Shown here: positions 1-7,667 of the stretch, one piece after another | Layout of the letters: the number at the start of each line of letters is the position of its first letter | Position numbering within the stretch: position 1 is the stretch's first letter | From: Bacillota bacterium | GTDB lineage: Bacteria; Bacillota; Clostridia; Christensenellales; Aristaeellaceae | Assembly: GCA_023435435.1 (NCBI GenBank) | Contig: JAEYRW010000003.1 | Span: 1 to 15,591 of the forward strand | DNA: 15,591 bases | Direction of reading: 5' to 3' | Position numbers and translations under genes: made by a program | Notes under the pieces: generated by a model | Told to the model about the DNA's origin: nothing | The model's input: only the letters and a program-made list of their open reading frames with translations | Databases searched by the model: none

Positions 1-304
1 GCGTTTCGTCCTCCGCGTACACGATGGCCGTTTCGATCCCGTCCTGCGCGAGAGCCCGCGCCTGGGCCGAAAGGTCGGTTTCGTCCATGATCTCCACAGA
101 AAGGGCCGCGTTCAGGTTCTCGGCGGCGTCCCGCGCGCCCTGCTTGAGCTGCATGTAGAACGTGCCCGTCTCGTCGGCGGCAAGGAGCGCCACGTGCCGG
201 GCCTCGCCCGCGCGCGCCGTGTCGGCGGACTGGTTGAGTGTCGTCAGCATGAGTGCCGCCGCCCCCGCCAGACACACCAGGGAAAGAAAAAGCAGCTTTT
301 TCAT
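1..304 (-). CDS. Periplasmic sugar-binding-like protein (partial), likely sensory partner of the kinase
   Basis: Only the first 101 codons are in the window; the gene continues past the left edge. The start ATG is at 304-302 and overlaps the kinase stop codon by four bases (ATGA), so the two genes are translationally coupled. The N-terminus is a short basic stretch (MKKLL), a hydrophobic segment at residues 4-22, then a small-residue region that may or may not be cleaved. Cys11 is not in a lipobox context (V at -1). From residue 37 the pattern HVALLAADETGTFYMQLKQG, followed by an amphipathic helix and a second strand (VEIMDETD), fits the first beta-alpha-beta unit of the type I periplasmic binding protein fold (Peripla_BP_4/RbsB-like). 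Position after a YesM-type kinase, opposite a sugar ABC operon, suggests a sensory binding protein like XylFII of clostridia rather than a transport subunit. Family assignment is moderate because most of the protein is missing. Confidence 0.7.
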   Translation of the reverse strand, partial: MKKLLFLSLVCLAGAAALMLTTLNQSADTARAGEARHVALLAADETGTFYMQLKQGARDAAENLNAALSVEIMDETDLSAQARALAQDGIETAIVYAEDET

Positions 305-2043
305 CCCTCCGCCTCCATTTCCCGGGGCAGACGGACGTAAACCGTCGTCCCTTCCTCCTCCACCGAGCGGACGGTGAGCCCATATTCGCGGCCGCAGCTG
401 AGCTGAATGCGCTCGTGGACGTTGCGCAGCCCGATGCCGCTCTTGCCCGGGGGCATTGTGAACAGCTTTTCCACCTGCTCCACAGCCATGCCCACGCCGT
501 CGTCCTCCACCGAGAACATCAGCGCGTCGTCCTGGGCATAGGCGCGCACGCGAATCAAAAGCGCGTGCTCCGAGGTCTGGTCAAAGCCGTGGGAAATGGC
601 GTTTTCCACCAGCGGCTGGATGATGAGCTTGATGGTGCGCGCGTCCTTCACGGACTCGTCCATCGCGATCTCGTAGGTGAACTTTTCCTTGAACCGCATC
701 TTCTGGATGATGAGGTAGTTGCGCACGTGCTCCAACTCCTCGGCGACGGAGATGACGTTTTTCCCCTTGCTGATGGAAATGCGGAAGAGCCGCGCCAGCG
801 CGGAAACCATTGTGATGGCCTCCCGGCCGCGCCCGCGCTCCTCCATCCAGATGATGGAATCGAGGGTATTATAGAGGAAGTGGGGATTGATCTGCGCCTG
901 AAGGGCGTTGAGCTCATAGAGCCGCTTTTTCTCCTGTTCCTCCACCACCTGGGCCATCAGCGCCCGGATGCGCGAGAGCATGTGGTTGAACGCCACCGAC
1001 ACCGCGCGCACCTCGGTGAACCCCCGCGCGCCGATGGTGACGGACAGATCCCCCGCCTCCACCTTCTGCATCTTGTGCTCGAGGTTCAGAATCGGCCGCG
1101 TCACTGTGTAGGCGATGATGGACGCGGGGATGAGGGAGACAAGCGCCGCGCACAGAATGACCACCGTGATGATCCGCCGGATGTCCGAAAGCAGGTATGT
1201 GATTTCGTCGAGGTAGGCGACGCCCACCATGCGCCAGCGCGTGCCGGACAGGGATTCGATGATGAGGGTGCGCGCGCGGCCGTCAAATTCGTCGCTCGTC
1301 ACGCCGATGACCTTTTCAACCGCCGCCGCCGCGTCCTCCTCCGCCAGGCCGTTTTCCAGCATCTCGATGCGGGGGTGGAAGATGATCTTGTCCCGCTCGT
1401 CGAGTATGTACAGATACCCGCTTTCCGCCAGCCGCGTGTCCTCGATGAGCTCCGCGAACGCGCCGTAGCGCACGTCCATGAGCAGAACCCCCGTCCGTTG
1501 GGCGCCGTCCACACCGTAATAGTAGATGGCCCGGGCGAGGGAGACGACGAAGTTGCGCTGGACCCCGAAGAGGTGCTGCACCCGGGGCGCGGAAAAATAG
1601 GTGGACGCCCCCTGCCACGAGAGTGCCTTTTGGAACCACTCCTCCTGGGCGATAACCCCGGGGGCCTCGTTGACCGCGCCGCCGGTCGCGTAGATGGAGG
1701 AGCCGTCCGCCCGGAACACCGCCACGGCCGTGACATCCGAATTGCTTTTTTTCAGGTAGTCGAGGTCGCGCATCCACTGGTCGTCCCCCGCGCCGATGGC
1801 GTCCGTGATGGAGGCTGCGGTGAAATTGAGGGTGGACAAAAGGCCGTTGACGAAGATGTCCACGCTGCCGGCGGACTGGAGCACCGTCTCCTCCGTGCGG
1901 TCGATGGCGTTTTCGGTGAGCAGCGCCGACGTGCGCGGCAAAAGCGCCAGCAGCATAAAGCCCAGAAGCATCACGATGCAAAGCGTGAACGAGAGGAAGA
2001 GCACCGTATGAAGGCTGTGGCTTTTCCGAAAAAGCAGCCGCAT
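301..2043 (-). CDS. YesM-type sensor histidine kinase with Cache-like sensor domain
   Basis: This 580-residue membrane kinase autophosphorylates and should phosphorylate the regulator encoded just upstream. Visible order: TM1 about residues 12-36; a roughly 250-residue extracytoplasmic region with double-Cache character (FRADGSSIYATGG near 110-122, GYLYILDERDKIIFHP near 209-224); TM2 about 291-313; HAMP about 314-366; and a His_kinase domain with the phosphoacceptor His388 in QINPHFLYN. The ATPase domain shows the N box QPLVENA (476-482), DDGVGM (514-519) and GIGLRNVHERI (536-546). This is the LytS/YesM (HPK8-like) class, which lacks the usual H-box helix pair. Start ATG at 2043 abuts the regulator stop codon and has AAGGAGG five bases upstream. 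The gene overlaps the following binding protein gene by four bases. The ligand is not visible; context with mglBAC points to a hexose. Confidence 0.93.
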   Translation of the reverse strand: MRLLFRKSHSLHTVLFLSFTLCIVMLLGFMLLALLPRTSALLTENAIDRTEETVLQSAGSVDIFVNGLLSTLNFTAASITDAIGAGDDQWMRDLDYLKKSNSDVTAVAVFRADGSSIYATGGAVNEAPGVIAQEEWFQKALSWQGASTYFSAPRVQHLFGVQRNFVVSLARAIYYYGVDGAQRTGVLLMDVRYGAFAELIEDTRLAESGYLYILDERDKIIFHPRIEMLENGLAEEDAAAAVEKVIGVTSDEFDGRARTLIIESLSGTRWRMVGVAYLDEITYLLSDIRRIITVVILCAALVSLIPASIIAYTVTRPILNLEHKMQKVEAGDLSVTIGARGFTEVRAVSVAFNHMLSRIRALMAQVVEEQEKKRLYELNALQAQINPHFLYNTLDSIIWMEERGRGREAITMVSALARLFRISISKGKNVISVAEELEHVRNYLIIQKMRFKEKFTYEIAMDESVKDARTIKLIIQPLVENAISHGFDQTSEHALLIRVRAYAQDDALMFSVEDDGVGMAVEQVEKLFTMPPGKSGIGLRNVHERIQLSCGREYGLTVRSVEEEGTTVYVRLPREMEAEG

Positions 2044-3642
2044 TCAGGCCTCCTTCCGCTTGCGCGCCTGCGAGGGCGAAATGCCGAAGTGCTTTTTGAA
2101 GGCGTAGCTGAAGTAGCTGGGATCGGGAATGCCCACCGCCTCCGCCACCTCCGCGGTTCTGACCATCTCCACGGCCAAGAGGGTCATCGCCCGGTCCATG
2201 CGCAAATCCGTCAGGTACTGGTGGAACGTCTTTTTCGTTTCTTTTTTAAAGAGCACGCTGAAATAGCTTGTGGAAATGTGCAGCCTTTGGCAGATCACCT
2301 CGATGGTCATGTCCGCGCGGGCGAAGTCGCTCATCAGGATTTCCACCGCCTGATTTACCAGCCGCTGGCTGCTCGTGACCCGGTTTTCGCCGATTTCCGA
2401 AACGATGGAGGCGCAGTAGCTGTTCAAAAGCGCCTTGGCGCGGTTCGGCGGCGGACAGCGCATCAGCGCCTCCAGCGTTTTTTCAAAGTCCCCCGGCTCG
2501 TCGTCCCCGGCGGCCAAATCGCGGGCCATGTGCATGATGGTCACGCATACGTCCATCATGTAGGCCCGGTAAATGCGCGGCGTGGGGCGCGCGGCGGCGA
2601 GGTCGTCCACCAGGCGCCCGACAATGAAGCCTGTCTCCCCTTTGTCGCAGGTCTTGATGGCGTTCGCAAGCGCGCGCAGCGCCTGCTGGTCCGCCACCAC
2701 CTCGCCCCGGCCCCGGTCCTCCAGTTCCGTGGCGCAAAGCACCTGGTCGCTGGAGAGGATGGACGACTGGTCCAGCGCCGCGAGCGCCTGCCGCGCGCAC
2801 AGCCCCAGCTGGGAAAGTTTTTCGCACCGCGCGCCCACGCCCACCAGCGCCTTGGCGGACAGATAGTGCTCGATGTCCCGCTGGGCACGCTCCAGCGCGG
2901 CGAGGACTCCCGCAAACGCTTCGTCGGAGTCGTCCGGCAAAAGAAACAGGATGGCCAACGCGTCGTTATAGTGGAAGATGTGCGCCTTGTGTTCCTTCGA
3001 AAGCACGTCCCGGGCGATGTTTCTGACGGCCATGCGCAGAAGCTCCGGGTCCTCGATGGCGCCCTGGCCGCCCCCGGCCACGCGCATGAGCGCCAGCGCG
3101 TAGCGCGGGGCCTCCAGCTCAATTTCATAACGGCGGGCGGACTGCACGGCGCCTTCCACGCTCATGCCGCCCGAAACCAGCGAGGAAAGGAGCATCTCCC
3201 GCAAAAGAGGCAGGCTCGCCTCGAAGTTCTGCCGGAGCGCGGAAAGGTCGCGGCGCTGGTTGAATTCCTCGTCCAATGTCGCGCGCACGTTCTGAAGGAT
3301 TTTCGTAAACTCCACGGACGAGATGGGTTTTAAGAGGTAGCGCATGCTGTTGAGCTCGATGGCCTGCTGCGCGTACTCGAAATCGTCGTAGCCGGAGAGG
3401 ATGATGAAGCGCGCCGTGGGCAGGCGCTTTTTGATCTCGCGGCACATGGTCAGTCCGTCCATCATGGGCATGCGGATGTCCGTGAGGATCACGTCCGGCG
3501 AGAGGGTTTCCACCAGCTGCAGCGCTTCGATTCCGTTTTGCGCCTCGCCCACCACCGTAAAGCCCAGCTCCTCGAAGCGGATGATTTCCCGAAGCCCTTC
3601 CCGAATCTCCGATTCATCGTCAACCAGCATCAATTTGTACAT
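2044..3642 (-). CDS. YesN-type response regulator, AraC-family DNA-binding output
   Basis: This is a 532-residue cytoplasmic regulator. The receiver domain (1-120) has the acidic pair D8-D9, the phosphoacceptor D55 in LTDIRMP, S83 and K105 (LLKP). A long middle region (about 130-420) is typical of YesN regulators and has no recognisable catalytic motif. The C-terminus (about 430-530) carries two helix-turn-helix units of the AraC/XylS type (MTIEVICQRLHISTSYFSVLFKKE, then VAEAVGIPDPSYFSYAFKKHFG in pieces). I chose the ATG at 3642 rather than the in-frame TTG one codon earlier, because GGGGGAG lies 7 bases before the ATG. It is first in the operon, ahead of its kinase, with a promoter at 3669-3697. 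The probable target is the divergent mglB promoter; AraC-type regulators of this class usually activate adjacent sugar-uptake genes. Confidence 0.93.
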   Translation of the reverse strand: MYKLMLVDDESEIREGLREIIRFEELGFTVVGEAQNGIEALQLVETLSPDVILTDIRMPMMDGLTMCREIKKRLPTARFIILSGYDDFEYAQQAIELNSMRYLLKPISSVEFTKILQNVRATLDEEFNQRRDLSALRQNFEASLPLLREMLLSSLVSGGMSVEGAVQSARRYEIELEAPRYALALMRVAGGGQGAIEDPELLRMAVRNIARDVLSKEHKAHIFHYNDALAILFLLPDDSDEAFAGVLAALERAQRDIEHYLSAKALVGVGARCEKLSQLGLCARQALAALDQSSILSSDQVLCATELEDRGRGEVVADQQALRALANAIKTCDKGETGFIVGRLVDDLAAARPTPRIYRAYMMDVCVTIMHMARDLAAGDDEPGDFEKTLEALMRCPPPNRAKALLNSYCASIVSEIGENRVTSSQRLVNQAVEILMSDFARADMTIEVICQRLHISTSYFSVLFKKETKKTFHQYLTDLRMDRAMTLLAVEMVRTAEVAEAVGIPDPSYFSYAFKKHFGISPSQARKRKEA

Positions 3643-3668
3643 CAATTTTCTCCCCCAATGTCGAATAT

Positions 3669-3697
3669 ATTATCCCAGAACGCGCTCTAATTTGCAA
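3669..3697 (-). promoter_or_regulatory. Promoter for the regulator-kinase-binding protein operon
   Basis: Read on the minus strand there is TTGCAA (3697-3692), a 17-base spacer and GATAAT (3674-3669), a good match to the housekeeping consensus. The start codon is about 27 bases beyond the -10 box. It is the only strong candidate between the regulator and mglB on this strand. Confidence 0.6.
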
Positions 3698-3749
3698 TAA
3701 ACGGATTTTAAATTAAAAGGTTTTCTAAAGTTATCAGTGGGAAAATCAA

Positions 3750-3778
3750 TTTTATGTTACGTTCCGGCCCCTTATAAT
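3750..3778 (+). promoter_or_regulatory. mglB promoter: perfect -10, weak -35
   Basis: TATAAT lies at 3773-3778. At 17 bases upstream the only hexamer is TTTATG (3750-3755), a poor -35. A perfect -10 with a weak -35 is the usual layout of an activator-dependent promoter, which fits control by the adjacent AraC-type regulator. The upstream stretch 3698-3749 is very AT-rich against the local background and contains TTTTAAATTAAAA (3706-3718), a 6-bp-arm palindrome. Regulator sites are likely here, but I could not define a repeated operator half-site. Confidence 0.6.
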
Positions 3779-3786
3779 ATAAGAAG

Positions 3787-3804
3787 TGCGATATCCGTAT
3801 CGCA
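3787..3804 (+). promoter_or_regulatory. Palindrome in the mglB leader (operator or 5' hairpin)
   Basis: TGCGATATCCGTATCGCA is a perfect 7-bp inverted repeat around a 4-base centre (TCCG). It starts about nine bases after the -10 box, so it sits at the start of the mglB transcript. It could be an operator overlapping the transcription start or an mRNA hairpin shielding the 5' end. It does not match the catabolite (cre) consensus well. Confidence 0.5.
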
Positions 3805-3829
3805 AATTGTGCAAAAAGGAGTCTACCCC

Positions 3830-4900
3830 ATGAAAAAGCTGATTTCGGTCTTCCTGGTTCTCGCCATGATGGTCGGCGTGGGCGCGTCCGCATTCGCGGA
3901 AGGCGACACGTATGTCTTCTGGTATACCTTCTCCGACGTGTACCTCTCGTCCGTGCGCGCGGCGCTGGATTCCTCGCTTGACACCGCCGGCATCGCCTAC
4001 GTCGATCAGGACGCCAACGCCACCCAGCAGACCCAGACCGACCAGATTTCCACCGCCATCGCTTCCGGCGCGGGCCTTCTGGCCGTGAACATCTGTGAGA
4101 CCGGCGCGGACGGCATCGCCCAGAACGTCGTCGACAACGCCAAGGCCGCGGACATCCCGCTGATTTTCTTCAACCGCTCGGTTTCCGAAGACGTGGTCAA
4201 GAGCTATGACAAGTGCGTGTTCGTGGGCACCAACTACGAGCAGGCGGGCATCATGCAGGGCCAGATGATCGGCCAGTACGTGCTCGACAACTACGATGCC
4301 ATCGATCTCAACGGCGACGGCGTCATCTCCTACGTCATGTTCAAGGGCGACGAGTCCAACCAGGAAGCCATCGCGCGCACCAAGTACGGCGTCGAGGACG
4401 CGGACGCGGTTCTCACCGCCGCCGGCAAGCCCGCGCTGTCCTTCTACGACGAGTCCAACGAGAAGAAGTACCTCGTCGACCAGAACGGCACCTGGTCCAA
4501 CCAGGCCTCCTTCGAATACATGCAGACCATCCTCGCGCAGTACAACGAGGAAAACGGCAACATGGTCGAGCTGGTCATCTGCAACAATGACGACATGGCC
4601 CTCGGCGCGGTCAACGCCCTCACCAACGCCGGCTACAACACCGGCGAAGAAGGCGCGAAGGTCATCCCGGTCTTCGGCGTGGACGCCACCGACACCGCCA
4701 AGGAGCTCATCGCCACCGGCCGCATGAGCGGCACCATCAAGCAGGACGCGGCCGGCATGGCGGACGCCATCGCCACCATCGCCACCAACATGCTCGCGGG
4801 CAACGACACCTTCGCAAACCTCAACGAGGCCTACGAGGTCGTTGACGGCTGGAAGGTCAACATCCCCTACGCGGTGTACACCGGCGAAACCGCCGACTAA
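3830..4900 (+). CDS. mglB: D-galactose/D-glucose-type periplasmic binding protein
   Basis: This is a 356-residue exported protein that delivers sugar to MglAC. The signal peptide is residues 1-23 (MKKLISVFLVLAMM... AFA|EG), type I, with no lipobox cysteine. I place the start at 3830, with AAAGGAG 8 bases upstream, not at the in-frame ATG at 3737, which precedes the promoter. By comparison with E. coli MglB, the sugar-contact positions map as D36 (D14), Y38 (F16), N115 (N91), R183 (R158), W222 (W183), N253 (N211) and D285 (D236), all kept or conservative. H152, D154 and N256 appear as N177, E179 and Q305. The calcium loop DLNGDGVIS (159-167) and E247 match the D134-Q142/E205 site of MglB, with V and S replacing two glutamines. 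This is the first gene of mglBAC; two hairpins follow it. Confidence 0.93.
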   Translation: MKKLISVFLVLAMMVGVGASAFAEGDTYVFWYTFSDVYLSSVRAALDSSLDTAGIAYVDQDANATQQTQTDQISTAIASGAGLLAVNICETGADGIAQNVVDNAKAADIPLIFFNRSVSEDVVKSYDKCVFVGTNYEQAGIMQGQMIGQYVLDNYDAIDLNGDGVISYVMFKGDESNQEAIARTKYGVEDADAVLTAAGKPALSFYDESNEKKYLVDQNGTWSNQASFEYMQTILAQYNEENGNMVELVICNNDDMALGAVNALTNAGYNTGEEGAKVIPVFGVDATDTAKELIATGRMSGTIKQDAAGMADAIATIATNMLAGNDTFANLNEAYEVVDGWKVNIPYAVYTGETAD

Positions 4901-4910
4901 AACCGCCTCG

Positions 4911-4938
4911 CGGGAGGGGTGCGCGAGCGCCCCTCCCG
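4911..4938 (+). other. Intercistronic hairpin after mglB (12 bp, GCGA tetraloop)
   Basis: The arms 4911-4922 (CGGGAGGGGTGC) and 4927-4938 (GCGCCCCTCCCG) pair fully with one G-T wobble around a GCGA (GNRA) loop. No U tract follows, so this is more likely an mRNA 3'-end stabiliser or partial terminator than a full terminator. Such elements are common after binding protein genes, where they raise the binding protein level over the membrane subunits. Confidence 0.75.
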
Positions 4939-4944
4939 GCTCGG

Positions 4945-5006
4945 TTGAGCAACGGCCCGAAACAGCGACAGGCAAAAACCGGCCGCTGTTTCCGGCGATT
5001 GCTCAG
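4945..5006 (+). other. Second, long imperfect hairpin between mglB and mglA
   Basis: The outer arms TTGAGCAA (4945-4952) and TTGCTCAG (4999-5006) pair over 8 bases. After a short partly paired internal loop, GAAACAGCG (4959-4967) and CGCTGTTTC (4984-4992) pair perfectly over 9 bases, leaving a 16-base loop with an A5 run. There is no U tail. It ends 16 bases before the mglA ribosome-binding site (GGGAGG, 5023-5028). Confidence 0.65.
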
Positions 5007-5035
5007 CATTTTCCGGCAAAAAGGGAGGCTCCAGA

Positions 5036-6547
5036 ATGGAAAACAATATGCCGCTTCTGCGGATGGAAGGGATCACCAAGACGTTCCCGGGCGTCAAGGC
5101 GCTGGACGACGTGTCCCTGACCGTCCGGGCGGGCACGGTGCACGCGCTCATGGGCGAAAACGGCGCGGGCAAGTCCACGCTCATGAAGTGCCTGTTCGGC
5201 ATTTACGGCAAGGACAGCGGACAGATCTACCTGGAAGGCCGCGAGGTGAGCTTCCGCGCCTCCCGCGAGGCGCTGGACAACGGCGTCGCCATGGTGCATC
5301 AGGAGCTCAACCAGGCGCTCAAAAGGAGCGTCATGGACAACATCTGGCTGGGCCGCTATCCCAAGATCGCCAGGGGTATGCCCTTCGTGTCCGAAAAAAA
5401 GATGTTCGAAGACACCATGCGGGTGTTCCGGGAACTGGACATCGACGTAAACCCCAAGGCCATCATGTCCACCATGCCCGTTTCTCAGCGCCAGATGGTG
5501 GAAATCGCAAAGGCCGTCTCCTTCAACGCCAAGGTCATCGTGTTCGACGAGCCCACCAGCTCCCTCACCGAAACCGAGGTCGACCACCTGTTCAAGATCA
5601 TCAACATGCTCCGCGACCGGGGCTGCGGCATCATCTACATCTCCCACAAGATGGAGGAGATTCTGCGCATCTCGGACGATGTAACCATCATGCGCGACGG
5701 GCAGTGGGTGGCCACCCGGCCCGCCGGGGAGCTCACCATGAACGAGATCATCCGGCTCATGGTGGGCCGCGAGCTCACCAACCGCTTTCCGCCCAAGGAT
5801 TACGTGGTCTCGGATCAGGACGTTCTGAAGGTTGAAAACCTCACGAGCCTGTACGCAAACCTCAGGGACGTGTCGTTTTCCCTCAAGAAGGGCGAAATTC
5901 TGGGCGTGGCGGGCCTGGACAGCTCGGGCCGCACGGAGCTTCTGGAAAACATATTCGGCATCTCCACCCGCAAGGAGGGGACGCTTTTCAAAAACGGTGC
6001 GCGGATTCACAACCGCTCACCCCGGGACGCCATCAAAAACGGGTTTGCCATGGTCACGGAGGAAAGGCGCGCCACGGGCATCTTCAACATTTTGTCCATC
6101 CGCGATAACACGGTGATCTCAAGCCTCAAAAAGTGCACGAGCCATCGGCTTTACCTGAGCGAAAAGAAGATGGACAAATCCACCGACTGGTCCATCGACG
6201 CCATGCGCATCAAGACGCCCTCGCGTTCGACCAAGATCCGCGCGCTCTCGGGCGGCAACCAGCAGAAGGTCATTTTTGGGCGCTGGATTCTGACAAACCC
6301 GGACGTTCTTCTTCTGGACGAGCCCACGCGCGGCATCGACGTGGGCGCGAAGTACGAGATCTATCAGCTCATCATGAACATGGCCCGGGAGGGCAAGTCC
6401 ATCATCATGGTGTCGTCTGAAATGCCGGAGCTTCTGGGCGTGTGCAGCCGCATCCTCGTCATGTCCGGCGGACGGCTCGCCGGCCAAGTGGACGCCGCAA
6501 AGACCACACAGGAAGAAATCATGACGCTGGCGGCGAAATACGCGTAA
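5036..6547 (+). CDS. mglA: Galactose/methyl-galactoside import ATP-binding protein
   Basis: This is a 503-residue fusion of two ABC ATPase domains, the form found in sugar transporters of the MglA/RbsA/XylG class. Domain 1 has Walker A GENGAGKS (40-47), Q-loop HQE (Q89), a degenerate signature VSQRQ (149-153), Walker B VIVFDEP (167-173) and switch H204. Domain 2 has a degenerate Walker A (GLDSSGRTE, 293-301), an intact signature LSGGNQQ (404-410), Walker B LLLDEP (425-430) and serine in place of the switch histidine (SSEMPE near 460-465). This asymmetry is normal for the family and implies one complete ATP site pair. Start ATG has GGGAGG 7 bases upstream. It lies between mglB and mglC in the same operon. 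Confidence 0.95.
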   Translation: MENNMPLLRMEGITKTFPGVKALDDVSLTVRAGTVHALMGENGAGKSTLMKCLFGIYGKDSGQIYLEGREVSFRASREALDNGVAMVHQELNQALKRSVMDNIWLGRYPKIARGMPFVSEKKMFEDTMRVFRELDIDVNPKAIMSTMPVSQRQMVEIAKAVSFNAKVIVFDEPTSSLTETEVDHLFKIINMLRDRGCGIIYISHKMEEILRISDDVTIMRDGQWVATRPAGELTMNEIIRLMVGRELTNRFPPKDYVVSDQDVLKVENLTSLYANLRDVSFSLKKGEILGVAGLDSSGRTELLENIFGISTRKEGTLFKNGARIHNRSPRDAIKNGFAMVTEERRATGIFNILSIRDNTVISSLKKCTSHRLYLSEKKMDKSTDWSIDAMRIKTPSRSTKIRALSGGNQQKVIFGRWILTNPDVLLLDEPTRGIDVGAKYEIYQLIMNMAREGKSIIMVSSEMPELLGVCSRILVMSGGRLAGQVDAAKTTQEEIMTLAAKYA

Positions 6548-6562
6548 GGGGGACGGGAAACC

Positions 6563-7618
6563 ATGGCAAAGTTCAGCCTCGCAGGCAAAATGGATGAATT
6601 CAGGGCGCTCGATTCGAAGGATCAGCGGCGCTTTGTGGGCAACTGGATCCTCGACCATGCGATGATCCTCATCATTATCCTATTGGTCGTATACATTGAG
6701 ACGCAGAAGCCGGTGTTCCTCAAGACCGCCTCCATCGTCAACATCATCACCCTCACCGCCGCGCGCCTGCCCATGGCGCTGGGCATCGCGGGCACCATTG
6801 TCCTCACGGGCACCGACCTTTCCGCCGGGCGCGTGGTAGGCCTCTCGGCCTTTACCTCCGCCATTCTGCTGCAGAAATCCGGCGTCATCGGGAAATTCTT
6901 CGAGGGAATCGGCCCCCAGCCGTTGATTCTCGTGATCCTGCTTTCCATGGCCATCGGCGCGACGGTGGGCCTGCTCAACGGCTTCTGCGTGGCGCGGTTC
7001 AAGCTCCATCCGTTCATCGTGACGCTGTCGACTCAGCTCATTACCTACGGAACCTACCTCACCCTCTCCGGCGCGCAGCAGATTTCGAGCCTCGACGCCA
7101 GCTATACCACGAGCTTTGTCACCCACTCCATGTTCAAAATCGGCACCACCTCGGTGATGAACTACGTGGCCTTCACGGTGGTGGTCACAATGATCATGTG
7201 GTTTATCTGGAACAAGACCAGCTTTGGCAAAAACATGTTTGCGGTGGGCTCGAACGAGGAAGCCGCCAAGGTCTCCGGCGTCAACGTGGCGCTGACCATC
7301 GTGGGCGTGTTCGCCCTGGCGGGCGCCACCTACGGCTACACGGGCTTCATCGAGGCGGCACGCCTGGGCGCGTCCACGGGCTCCTTGGGCCTCAACTATG
7401 AACTGGACGCCATCGCGGCGTGCGTCATCGGCGGCGTATCCTTCGTGGGCGGCATCGGCAAAATCTCCGGCGTCATCCTCGGCGTGTTCCTCATGCAGCT
7501 CATCATCACCGGCATGACGTTCCTCGGGATCAGCGGAAACACCACCTACATCATCAAGGGCACGATCATCCTGGTCGCCTGCGCCATCGACATGCGCAAG
7601 TACCTCGTCAAGAAATAG
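6563..7618 (+). CDS. mglC: Galactose/methyl-galactoside permease subunit
   Basis: This is a 351-residue polytopic inner-membrane protein of the BPD_transp_2 (AraH/RbsC/MglC) family that forms the sugar channel, presumably as a homodimer on MglA. It has about eight to ten hydrophobic segments. Stretches shared with E. coli MglC include GTDLSAGR (about 86-93), FGKNMFAVG and AAKVSGVNV in the central cytoplasmic loop, and YELDAIAACVIGGVSF near the C-terminus. Its cytoplasmic N-terminal extension of about 30 residues before the first membrane segment is somewhat longer than in E. coli. Start ATG follows a purine-rich AAGGGGGA site. It is last in mglBAC and is followed 14 bases on by a strong terminator. 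Confidence 0.95.
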   Translation: MAKFSLAGKMDEFRALDSKDQRRFVGNWILDHAMILIIILLVVYIETQKPVFLKTASIVNIITLTAARLPMALGIAGTIVLTGTDLSAGRVVGLSAFTSAILLQKSGVIGKFFEGIGPQPLILVILLSMAIGATVGLLNGFCVARFKLHPFIVTLSTQLITYGTYLTLSGAQQISSLDASYTTSFVTHSMFKIGTTSVMNYVAFTVVVTMIMWFIWNKTSFGKNMFAVGSNEEAAKVSGVNVALTIVGVFALAGATYGYTGFIEAARLGASTGSLGLNYELDAIAACVIGGVSFVGGIGKISGVILGVFLMQLIITGMTFLGISGNTTYIIKGTIILVACAIDMRKYLVKK

Positions 7619-7632
7619 TCTTCCTCCTCCCG

Positions 7633-7667
7633 GCAGGTTCGCGCTCGGCACGCGGGCCTGCTTTTTT
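7633..7667 (+). terminator. Intrinsic terminator of mglBAC
   Basis: The 11-bp stem GCAGGTTCGCG (7633-7643) / CGCGGGCCTGC (7651-7661), with two G-T wobbles, encloses a 7-base loop. TTTTTT follows at 7662-7667. This cleanly ends the sugar operon. Confidence 0.9.

Noticed and set aside
271..304. Lipoprotein signal in the partial binding protein (Cys11)
   Set aside because: The cysteine sits inside the hydrophobic core with V at -1, not after a lipobox with G/A/S at -1.
253..3333. A 1026-codon plus-strand open frame opposite the kinase and regulator
   Set aside because: Its translation is low-complexity and rich in His, Arg, Gly and Asp, with no domain, and no ribosome-binding site precedes it. 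The reverse strand encodes two well-defined proteins. It is an antisense shadow caused by high-GC third positions.
3752..4975. A 407-codon minus-strand frame covering mglB
   Set aside because: It is an antisense shadow of mglB with no start signals, and it would run through the mglB promoter.
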